Source: Chrysaora quinquecirrha (lineage: Eukaryota > Cnidaria > Scyphozoa > Semaeostomeae > Pelagiidae). Taken from it: a DNA stretch of 64,000 bases. This document shows, piece by piece, positions 16,501-28,119 of this stretch. The position numbers were made by a program, and so were the translations under genes. The notes beneath the pieces were generated by a model, which saw only the letters and a program-made list of their open reading frames with translations, did not search any database and was not told where the DNA came from. The first letter of the stretch is position 1; each line of letters begins with the position of its first letter. The stretch is taken from positions 3,533,937 to 3,597,936 of the forward strand of contig JACTAT010000021.1 in the NCBI GenBank assembly GCA_014526335.1, written 5' to 3'.

Positions 16501-18939
16501 GCCAGGGAAATTTAACCACAAACCTCTTAACGATTTTATGTATGTGACAGCCATCTTTAGTATGGTCAGTTTATCAGGCTTCTTTGGTAAACCATTACAA
16601 GAAGGTACCATATCAGATAGCTCACTAATATATGCGTTCATTTTGTTTCTTCGCCTCCGTTCGATTTCACTGTGATTTTCCTGTGAAAAGATAATCATAA
16701 TTAGTTTGATAATACTAATCTTGTCGCTAAGCTCTTTTTAAATGTTGGGCCTCCAAAATGCAGCAGTAGGTGGGTGTGGTGTCCAATGATCTAGGGATCT
16801 GCAACTGCTTGGCAAAGGGTTAAAAGTAAAATTAAAGAAATCTTTGGTTACTGTTACTTTCAATGAGTCAAAAGCTAAACCAGTTTTCCATTCTGAAAGC
16901 AACAGTAAGGACTTCTTTCCTGGGTTTAAGCCGCATGTTGCAGAAGTTGTTTAGCACATTCAAGATCAAACCTGCAGCAATAAGCTTATGATAGTTGCTT
17001 CAAAAACAACATTTTTGCGGTATTTTGCTCATAGTTTATAAAAGAATATTCTCTGGCTCATAACGGAGTATGTATATTGCTACTTCTCGAGACAGAAAAA
17101 ACTAGGTCCTGAGATTGTATAGGTGGCAAAGTAAAAGTAAAAATAGTGGCAAAGGCCTTGGAAAAGGTTTTTAATTCATACCTTGCAAACCTTTCCTTTG
17201 ACTGTTCCTTTGTCTCATACCTGAAAAAGTAATACTCAATATTAAAATATAAAATCTATAGCACTACCACAGTACAAGCAGCTTAAAGGCAATAGTTAAG
17301 CCAGTGCCCTTGCTTGCTTAGACAAGAAGAGAGTCCAGCATAACAAATTGGGCAAAGGGGTGTGGCATCTTTGATTTACTAGAATGTTTGCACAGCTTGC
17401 TAAAAATGTATGGTATTTTCTCCAATTGAAGTGCCCTATAATAAAAGCCACCCTCCAAAAGAAGCAACACTAATCTAAGGAAAAGATTAACAGAAAACAG
17501 TTTTGAATGGAAGCTTCTCTTGAGTAGACCACACAATACTCCAATACAAAATTGCTTTCCGTAATAGTTTTGTAGAGAGATAGGGATTTTTCTTGCATTT
17601 TGTTAATAAATTTGTGAAAGATTTCACCATCGATTTGAATACAAACAGCCTTCAACCTGAAGCCCCCTCCCCCTAGAATTGAAGATGTAAGAAACTTTAC
17701 AAAAAAATTAGGAGCTATAGTGGCTATTTGAAAAAATGTACCCCTGATAAACAAATAAATAACTGGTGTATTTTTGGAGTATTCTTATTTCAAGGAAGTA
17801 CTGGGTCTCACATACAACCCTATATGTTTTTTTTATCAGAAACCGCTTCAAAAGTAACCCACTAGTAAGATTTCTGGCAAATTACAGTAGATTCTTTTGT
17901 TCTTTTGTTTCTTAAAACAATAGAAAACAAAAGAAAATTTAAGAAACTTTTACTAGTGAGGCTTTAGCTAGGTTTCTTATATAAAAGAAACGTGTAACGG
18001 TGAAACAAGGTAATTCCATATTGCAATAATGAATTTAAAAAAACAACTTCAAAGAAATGTGAAGTTTTACTTTGGCATTTTCCCTCCAGGTGCATCTAAT
18101 GAGATCATGTCTGACTCTTCTTCAGCCTCTTCTCTGAAAACAACAAAAAAACATCTGATAATTTCACGGCTCCAATTTACCCCATGTCACAACAATACCT
18201 CCAAACTATAAAGGGGGTTTTAACAGTTTCCGAAAGTGGTTTTAGATAGATGTTTTAGAATCCCAAACAAAAAGAGCACACATAAACAACAAACAAAACA
18301 AAAAACTTTTGGATTGTAAACAAAATAAGGCAATGAAAAATCGCAATGAATAGAATTGTTTATAAACAATCTTGCCATGTTGTAGCTATCCAACAACCAT
18401 TTTAGAAGCTTTGGTCTTTGGTTTCAAAGAAATTCGAGAACTGGCTAGTACATACTAGAACATTTGACATCTTAGTAGAGGGTGGCTGTCTGGCTTAGAG
18501 GTTACAATTTGAATAGCGAGAGCAAATACAGCTAATTCTCAAGGCAGTATCAACATTTGGAAAATACTACTAAATAACTCTTTAATTACTATCATTAAGG
18601 TTTATTAAGAGTCCAGAGGAATAAAGAACAAATTGTTTTATTAAGAATTAAACTTACTCTTTGAGATTTTTCACGCGTTTTCGTAACCTTCCACCACTCT
18701 GTTGATCTCCAAAGCTGTCTGCTGGGTCTGGAAAATAACAAGAAAGGTCGATCGACAATCAAATTTCACGACCTTTAGACGGTCATGCAATCTAAGTCTG
18801 CTTGCAACGAAACCTACTTAACGCTACAATCAAGTTTAAAGGTGAGGGTGACAAGTCAGGTATGAGAAAAGCGTTTCAGATAGAAGCTGATCATGTGCAT
18901 CTTGTAAAACATTCTAGAAAAAGTCCTCTTACCCGCCAT
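7634..18939 (-). CDS. Arnt: ARNT (HIF-1 beta), bHLH-PAS transcription factor
   Basis: ARNT is the obligate nuclear partner of AHR, HIF-alpha and SIM-type bHLH-PAS factors. Exons (minus order): 18939-18933, 18727-18658, 18133-18071, 17220-17182, 16680-16524, 16417-16338, 15793-15701, 14720-14606, 14505-14476, 13015-12837, 12440-12334, 11567-11417, 11005-10848, 10314-10271, 8896-8743, 8136-7634; roughly 650 residues. ATG GCG at 18939 is followed by an acidic/basic N-terminus. The basic helix-loop-helix begins [17 protein letters not shown] (about residues 58-112), with the DNA-contacting His, Glu and Arg present. PAS-A has [22 protein letters not shown] has [20 protein letters not shown] and ends [18 protein letters not shown], an ARNT signature. 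The tail is Pro/Ser/Gln-rich with a poly-Gln run. BMAL is the alternative, but PAS-B fits ARNT better. Oddities: a 1-nt phase break between exons 4 and 5, and no exon found for the SRRSFICRM region between PAS-A and PAS-B. Confidence 0.95.
8137..8742 (-). other. ARNT last intron
   Basis: Non-coding AT-rich sequence between the last two ARNT coding exons. No element is confidently recognised. Confidence 0.5.
9104..9530. mobile_element. Short element with GTCCCCAGG-type terminal inverted repeats
   Basis: ACAACCTCGTCCCCAGG at 9107-9123 is mirrored by CCCTGGGGACGAGGTTGGGA at 9507-9526. The interior has no long open frame, so this looks like a non-autonomous DNA element inside an ARNT intron. Confidence 0.6.
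10533..10757. mobile_element. Family B element (TACACTTTTTTTAATAAGCAAC ends), copy 1
   Basis: The left end has ATACACTTTTTTTAAACTGG and the right end CAAGTTGCTTATGAAAAAAG followed by TGTAT. It matches the better-preserved copies at 11872 and 52579. It lies in an ARNT intron. Confidence 0.55.
11077..11308. mobile_element. Family A inverted-repeat element, copy 2
   Basis: It starts TTAAAGCTGTGGCTAAACTA and ends CTAGTTTAGCCAGGCCTTAA, a near-perfect terminal inverted repeat of about 30 bases. Both ends border TTAA, compatible with a TTAA target site. Confidence 0.8.
11872..12240. mobile_element. Family B element, copy 2
   Basis: The left end is GTACACTTTTCTTTTAATAA then GCAACC. The right end is TTGCGTATTAAAAAAAGTGT then AC. 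The interior is shared with 52579-52963 (for example TTTTACCACTTACTGTCTCC). It lies directly next to a PAS-B exon of ARNT. Confidence 0.75.
13246..13340. mobile_element. Family A element, truncated copy 3
   Basis: Only the left portion is present: ATGGCTAAACTAGGAGACTT, then GGCGTGTCTCTCAGGGTGG and ATGCGAGTGACAAGC. The right terminal repeat is missing. Confidence 0.65.
13514..13574. repeat. (AT)n microsatellite
   Basis: About 60 bases of perfect AT dinucleotide repeat in the ARNT intron between exons 9 and 10. Confidence 0.97.
13857..14247. mobile_element. Family G inverted-repeat element, copy 1
   Basis: Two arms of about 120 bases face each other. GATGCAAAAATCGTATAAAG on the left is mirrored by CTTTATACGATTTTTGCATC on the right, and TAGGGCGATTCGGTAGAATT by AATTCTACTGAATCGTCCTA. 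The same family recurs at 24331-24707 in a GOLPH3 intron. Confidence 0.8.
14266..14345. repeat. (TCATCAGTC)n tandem repeat
   Basis: A 9-bp unit TCATCAGTC with an extra T after every third unit, giving a 28-bp higher-order period repeated nearly three times. It lies in an ARNT intron. Confidence 0.9.
15196..15645. mobile_element. Inverted-repeat element with CCCGGGGGGGTACTT ends
   Basis: GCCCGGGGGGGTACTT at 15226-15241 is mirrored by AAGTACCCCCCCCCCCGGGG at 15581-15600. Outside these, CTGGACATCTAAA is mirrored by TTAGATGTCC, so the inverted repeat continues outward. No coding content is seen. It lies in an ARNT intron. Confidence 0.65.
16085..16260. repeat. Dispersed repeat shared with 46125-46290
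   Basis: Both places contain TTTTGMCCTGRATTTRTTGC followed by C-rich sequence and GCCTGATGCCC. Homology is only partial and the full element boundaries are unclear. Confidence 0.4.
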
Positions 18940-20185
18940 GCTTGAAACGGTATATTGGGTGACTACAATAAACTTAATGTCTAGACTGCTGTCTGGGATA
19001 AACGTACAGTTGCACGACAAGGTTTAAACAATTCTTAGTGAATAATAAAAGACTGCGACAACACAACACAGTGTCCTTTGACTCTGTTCACGAATTTCCT
19101 AATTCCTTCAGTCAATTTTTCTCCTCTGCACACCTTCTGAAAATTCTCATAAAATTCATATTAATGTCCCATATCACGCAAACACAAGAATCTTTGTTTA
19201 TTTCACTAATTTTAATATTCGTGAGCAGCATCTCAATAAAACAATTTGCAACCAGTTGTCGTCTGTCTGCGATTTCGAAAGCTGGATGTCCAGTCCAGAA
19301 TTTCGGCCTAGGCCCTCATCAGGTTTCCTATTCTTCAAATATGTCAATCATTTTCGTTCAAGTTGCGTCACTGGCCTCTTTATTGACATGAGGTTGGCGG
19401 GAAATATGAATTTTAATTTCAAAATTTAATTTGTTGTCAGAAAAAGTTTCTTGACATTTTTCTTCAAAAATTTATATCAATTTCCAATGACTATAAGAAT
19501 ATTTGATCCTTAACGTATAGCAGGAATTCTTAACTTTAAAAAATTGTCACTTTTATTCAATCGTTTCTTAAACTTCCCAAGAATGAACTTTAGCTTATTT
19601 ACCAAAACTCCCTGACGAGTTTTTTTTTTACCATTTTGGTAAAGAAATAGTCAGAAGAATTCTAAGAAAGCCTAAAGCATGACTATTGTTCTTTATATAG
19701 ATATTATATATATTATATTATACTTTTATTTATTCTTATAACTCTTAGAATTTTGAGCCTAAACCTTCTTATATCGAAAGCGAAAGAAAACGTGTTTGGT
19801 TTATTTTGTTCTTTCCTTGTTCGTCGCCTGCATTCAATATTTCGTGACTGGATACCAGCCAGGAAAACGCTGACCTTCTCTGACCTTCTGCTCTGACCCT
19901 GAATATTTGATTGGACATGCCACTTTCTTAAAATTTTGTCATGCAATATTTTAATTGAATACTCCACTGGATTGTATTATTCATTATTTCCTGAACTCTC
20001 GAATCCCACAAATATCTAGCAGACGAAACAAGTCATGTCATATCGAAGTCAATAAAACCAGGTTAGGGATTCAGCCAGCTACCTGATGTGGACATATGGA
20101 CAGACACACGTTTGGTCGACATTGCCACGCCTGAGTACCCAATCTTTTGTGCACGCGGTTTAAAAACATCGTTATTAGGAAAGGG
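18940..20185. other. Region upstream of ARNT
   Basis: It should contain the ARNT promoter and 5' UTR (minus strand). I see no convincing core promoter or other gene. The open frame at 19038-19391 has no recognisable features. Confidence 0.4.
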
Positions 20186-20458
20186 CAGTAATCATCATCA
20201 TCCTCTTATTCTTCTTTTCTTCTTCTTCATTATCATTATAATCATCATTATCATCAACATTATCATTTTTTTCATCTTCTTTTTCGCCTCAATTTTCTTT
20301 GTCTTCTTTCTCTTTTCTAATTCATCATCATCATTATAAACATCATCATCATCATCGTCGTCTTCTTCTTCTTTGCCTTTTCTATCTTCATTTTCTTCTT
20401 CTTCCTCTTCATTTTCTACTTCTTCTTTATCTTCTTCTTCTTCCTCTTCTTGTTCATT

Positions 20459-20491
<33 letters not shown>

Positions 20492-21225
20492 TCATCATCA
20501 TCATCATCGTCATCTTCATCATCTTCATCGTCATCATCATCGTCATCGTCATCTCCTTCTCCTTTTTTCTCTAACTTCTTCTTCTTCTTTGTCTTCTTCA
20601 CATTTTTATTCTTTCCGTTTTTCTTTATATTTTCTTTCTTTTCCTTCTTCTTCTTGTTCATTATCATCATCATTATCATCATCATCATCATAATCATCAT
20701 CATCATCGTCATCTTCATCATCATCGTCGTCATCATCATCGTCATCGTCATCTCCTCCTTTTTTCTCTAACTTCTTCTTCTTCTTTATCTTCTTCACATT
20801 TTCTTCTTTCTGTTTTTCTTTATATTTTCCTTCTTTTCCTTCTTCTTCTTTTTCTCTTTCTACTATTTTTCTCTAACTTCTTCTGCTTTGTCTTCTTCTT
20901 CATCAACATCCTCTTCTTCTTCTAATTATCTTCTCCAGCTTTATCTTTTTTCTTTCTTCTTTTTGTTCTTCTTCTTCATCATCGTCATGATCATAATCGT
21001 CGTCATACTTATTATCATCATCATTATCTTCTTTCTTGTTTTTAGTTTTCTTCCTTTACATCTTTTTCTGTCTTGTCGCTATTCTTTTTCTACGTCAACA
21101 TCATTATCATCATCCATCTTCCTCTTCTTCTTTTTTTCGTCTTCTTTTCCTTCTCCTTCTTCTTCTTGCTCTCCTTCTTCCTCGTCTTCTTCTTCTTATA
21201 CTTCTTCTTCTTCTTCTTCTTCTTA

Positions 21226-21274
<49 letters not shown>

Positions 21275-21486
21275 ACTTCTTCTTCCTCTTCTTCTTCTTC
21301 TTACACTTCTTCTTCCTCTTCTTCTTCTTCTTATACTTCTTCTTCCTCTTCTTCTTCTTCTTCTTACACTTCTTCTTGTTCTTCTTCTTATACTTCTTCT
21401 TGTTCTTCTTCTTCTTCTTATACTTCTTATACTTCTTCTTCTTCTTCTTCTTCTTATACTTCTTCTTCCTCTTCCTCTTCTTCTTA

Positions 21487-21518
<32 letters not shown>

Positions 21519-21534
21519 CTTCTCCTTCTTCTTA

Positions 21535-21566
<32 letters not shown>

Positions 21567-21577
21567 CTATGTCTTAG
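20186..21577. repeat. Large TTC/ATC trinucleotide satellite
   Basis: About 1.4 kb of mixed (TTC)n and (ATC)n. Between about 20449 and 20880 a unit of about 200 bases (TTCTTGTTCATTATCATC ... CTCTAACTTCTTCTTCTTCT) occurs twice with a third partial start. From 21180 to 21577 the (TTC)n tract is interrupted every 24-40 bases by TATACT or TACACT. The apparent Ser-, Phe-, Leu-, Asp- and Met-rich reading frames are artefacts of the repeat. Confidence 0.95.
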
Positions 21578-22235
21578 TTCATTACGAAGCTGTTTTTCTC
21601 TGCTAAACTTCTCTTATGTTCAATAGCCCTTTTTCTTTCATTATCTATGGCTCTTTTGATCCTTTTGATATCATTTTATCTTGTCCTTTCTCTTTTGACA
21701 GTCCGTCATACTTAAATTTTCACATTTTGAGTACTGAAAGATTCTTAGATATAAGTATTGTTGACATATTAATGGTATCTCAGTGATGCTCCAAACACAC
21801 CTACCGATCGTTTTTGAATGCTTGTGGCTTTCCAATTTGTGTACTGTAGACTGTAGTGAAATGTTTTTAAAAACATTCCAGTACTGGAGTTGTTCGATTT
21901 TTTGCCATTCGAGGGTTTCTTGTAAAGAGTTTCTTATAAAAATATACATGCAGAATAAATGCTTTATCTAAAAGGGGCCATTCAAAAAACTATGTACGCT
22001 GGATAAAGGATAAGGATGAAGAAATGTACGCCACTCTGAAATCATTTTTAATTAAAGAATTAAAGGGCGCGTAAAACTGGTTTCTTCAAACTTTAAACTG
22101 CGCTAAACGGCACGCACGTGAAGGGTAAACATTTTCAACTGTGGAAAGCTTTTCAAAACTAGAAGAAATTTAAGTGTTTTGCAGAAACTTGAAAAATAAT
22201 ACACATCGATACTCCATGTTAAGTCTATGATATAC

Positions 22236-22636
22236 ACGCTTTTTTTATAAAGAACCACTTTATAAGGAACCTACATGCAGAAGGTCCGAAAATTTAAAGA
22301 ACTTATACTACTAAAGAGAAAATCATTAAGGAACTTTTCAATGTTGAATGCTTTTATCACTGCAAATAGTCAAGAATTAGAAAGCCAGTTCTGTTCATTT
22401 GCAGTCGAAAAGCACATAAATTGTACGTTAAGCATGTATCCAATGTTTCTTTGAGTAGTCTCGAGCTTTGCTCACATGCAAGTGTATCTCTTTTAGTGTT
22501 AAGATCACTGTATGTGCAGTTAAATTAAGGAACTATTAAGGAACTTTTGGAACTACAATTGCCTCAAAAGAGGTCCAAAAATAAGGAACTTTGAGAATTA
22601 GGCCTTGAGGTAGGTTCCTTATAAAAAGTGTGTATT
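22236..22636. mobile_element. Family C element (ACACGCTTTTTTTATAAGGAACC ends), copy 1
   Basis: The left end is ACACGCTTTTTTTATAAAGA and the right end is GGTTCCTTATAAAAAGTGTG, mirrored. The interior (TACTACTAAAGAGAAAATCA; TGAGTAGTCTCGAGCTTTGC) is shared almost verbatim with 53938-54352. Confidence 0.8.
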
Positions 22637-23704
22637 AATCATTAGGATAGGAACTTCGTTCAGAGCTATATATTTTTTATTTTAACAATCTTATAGGTTC
22701 AACCTACCAAAACCAAATTGATGGTAAAGAATCGCGTAAACCAACTTCTCGGAAGCCAATCTGTGTAATGTAATGTTCCAAATTTGTTTAAAACTATTTT
22801 ATATCTTTTCAGGCCACGGTGTGTCCACAAAGTCCTCTGTTTCGGTCGGTGTCTATGTTTTTGAAGTTTTGTCTGAACTTTTTACCTCTTGGCCAGTTCA
22901 GCTTGACCCTGAAAGTACTCGTGCCTAACACAGCGGGCAACTTATAAAAAGAAAATTCAAATAATAAGAGCTCTTTGTAAGAAAAAGATAATTTTTATTC
23001 TTTGAAAATAAAAAATCCAAGATTAACACTGTTATTAGCGTAATCCTTTTATGCAAGGTTTTTTTTGTTGGTAGAGAATTATCCTTCAGGGCAATCGCTA
23101 CACGTATTTTTTTATGAGGGCCCCATGAGCGAGAGGGGGTAACTCCTATAGAGGTGGTGTGCATACATGTGCCTCCGGTACGAGAAGCGCGAGGTATACC
23201 TCAGAGGTACAAAGCTACTGCACCTCACAAATAATTGACATGGTAACTGTCGTCATTAGAAATAGACCCCCTCCCCTGATCTTTAGAAAGTAGTAAATTA
23301 GGTCAGCTTTCAAACAACCCTCCGTAAAATGGGTCTCCAAGCAGCTTTCGGTTGTGCGATAAAAAGTGCATTCCATCTTCAGGAGTATTGTATCCAGAGC
23401 AACGGCAGGCATTCGCGTTTGCCCAGGACGCAAGCGCCAGCCAGCGACAGACATGCACTTTTTGTTAATTGTTTATTGGTGTTTGTGTTTGTGTTCAAAT
23501 TCTACGTTCCCTAAAGTCAATTTTGAATATAACAGACTACTGCGTTCTATAGTTATTTTTATTATCTTTATTTCTACTTTTTTCATGATTTTTATCTTAA
23601 TATGACGTCACATTCATTATGCATTGTTTACGAACGAAACCGAAATATGCCAACGATTTTCTGGTCAGCGGTAACTGAATGAGAATTCGCTTACGTTGTC
23701 AGAC

Positions 23705-23714
23705 GGCCATCTTG
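23705..23714 (+). promoter_or_regulatory. YY1-like site in the GOLPH3 5' region
   Basis: GGCCATCTTG, about 70 bases upstream of the GOLPH3 ATG, matches the core YY1 recognition sequence (GCCATCTT / AAGATGGC). Such sites near the start of housekeeping genes are common in animals. Function here is inferred from the motif only. Confidence 0.4.
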
Positions 23715-23781
23715 AAAGTGGAGCAATGGATGACATTATCGAGTAGAGGAAATTTAATTCAAGGAATCCTCAGCCGATAAA

Positions 23782-26521
<2,740 letters not shown>

Positions 26522-26575
26522 TTATTTTAGAACTATTTACTCTTTATTTGAATGGCTTACTTGTACTGGTATAAG

Positions 26576-26581
26576 AATAAA
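26576..26581 (+). terminator. Polyadenylation signal of GOLPH3
   Basis: AATAAA 55 bases downstream of the GOLPH3 stop codon, the first such hexamer in the 3' flank. Confidence 0.7.
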
Positions 26582-26831
26582 TTGTTAATTTTTATCCTAC
26601 TTGGTAAAAGGTCCTATATACTTTCATTCCTAATCTCATTTGTCCACATCTTTTTTGATCCGAACGGCAATGGCGAAAATTGATCATGTTTTGTGGGATA
26701 ACGTGAAATGAGGATGCTTGTTTACAGATTATGATCCTGTTTTAAGAGCCTTAAATGCTGTTCTTCTCAATATGCTTAACTAACAAGTAGAGGGAAGTCC
26801 ATTTTAACATAGGGCTAGTATTACTTCGGAC

Positions 26832-27065
26832 CTAAAGCTGTGGCTAAACTAGTTGACATGTCGCGTGCTAAATTGTGTTCGGAGTGTCTCCCATGGTGTA
26901 AGCATCAAGTGACAAGCGAGAAGATGTCCCCCGACTTTTGGAGACGAAAAATATGTCTGTTGCCCCCTTGAAACTTTTGCATGTCTCTCACTAGAAGTTT
27001 TGTCGCGCGCCACAAAGTTCCCAGTGTGGCTAAAACGCGCGACAATTTTGTTACTAGCGACAGCA
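26832..27065. mobile_element. Family A element, degenerate copy 4
   Basis: It begins CTAAAGCTGTGGCTAAACTA, contains AAACTTTTGCATGTCTCTCAC and ends near GGCTAAAACGCGCGACAATT. The right terminal repeat is eroded. Confidence 0.6.
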
Positions 27066-28097
27066 GCTCAAACCTATGAACTGGTATGGTGTGTAGGGGA
27101 GAGCTGGGAGCGAATCTAAGATTTTGTAGTAAGCATACGACTCAGTAAGCATAGCGTTTTGAAAGTTCAAAATATCTTCTGCGCATTCTTGTGCCGTTTA
27201 CCGTTTATACAGTGAAATGATCCACCGACAATTTTGTCGAGCTTTGCACTGCACGACCCACAAGTAATTATGACACTCGTTTCATTAGAATCCTTGCGCT
27301 TCGAAGAAAGAGTCAATTAATATGGTCAGTGACGTAAAGTTGTAGTAAAATTTGGAACCCCTATCGAGTTGCTATTATAGGAATACGCGTGTCGAATTGA
27401 ATTGCACTGCGAGTTATTTTATTCGTAAAAATTGATACTTTGTCTGTGAAAATGCTTCCATTCGAAAGAAAATCCTCTTTTCTTCTGATATTTTTTCCTC
27501 AATGTTTTCGAATTTCTTTGAAATGAAGTGAAAAAACCGACCGCCAGTCGTAGCTTTGTTCAATAAATTACCTGGTTCAGAAATTATTCTACGCGCTGTC
27601 TGCTCCAAGTTTTTTGCCTTTAATTTGAAGACCTCATTGCGCTCCCGCTTTCGAAAGGCATCAGGAAAACACATAAAAGGCCGCTCTGTGCTTCAATATT
27701 TAATTTTCCTTTTTTGACGCAAACGTAGAAAAATTAGAGAAAGAGGGTTTTCCCTCTTGATCAAAGCGCTCCTCGAATCTGTTTATCCAGCCCCCCCCCC
27801 CAATGTTGCAGTGTCTCGAATAATACCATGGAAAGCACTTCAATTAAGATTAATACGAATTCAGCAGAATTGTTAAAACGCTTTTGGTTTAAAGGAACGA
27901 CTTGCCGCGGATAAAAGCGGGACTTCACGATTGCCACCAAACATCAACCTTCTTTTCTGCCAGTCGTTTTGATTTTTTACATCAGTTTACGGGATGTTTG
28001 GTCTTAGTTGCGATATACAGGTTGAATTTATGGAACTTGAAAACTTTTTGTTTAGAAATAAACAACAAAGTACAAACTTTTTTCACGATTTTCATAA

Positions 28098-28103
28098 TTT
28101 ATT
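28098..28103 (-). terminator. Polyadenylation signal of RPL17 copy 1
   Basis: AATAAA on the minus strand (TTTATT on plus), 17 bases past the stop codon; conserved in copy 2 at 32279-32284. Confidence 0.75.
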
Positions 28104-28119
28104 AACAGGTGATTTCAGT

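Larger units (their letters stand above)
21578..23781. other. Intergenic region before GOLPH3
   Basis: No gene is supported. It contains one family C element (22236-22636) and, at its right end, the presumed GOLPH3 promoter and 5' UTR. Confidence 0.5.
26522..28097. other. Intergenic region between convergent GOLPH3 and RPL17 copy 1
   Basis: It holds a degenerate family A element (26832-27065) and the left boundary of the tandem duplication near 27749. The open frames here show no recognisable domain. Confidence 0.5.

Noticed and set aside
20186..21626. Long open frames rich in Ser, Leu, Phe, Asp or Met
   Set aside because: They are translations of TTC/ATC repeats in several frames on both strands; composition is wholly dictated by the repeat.
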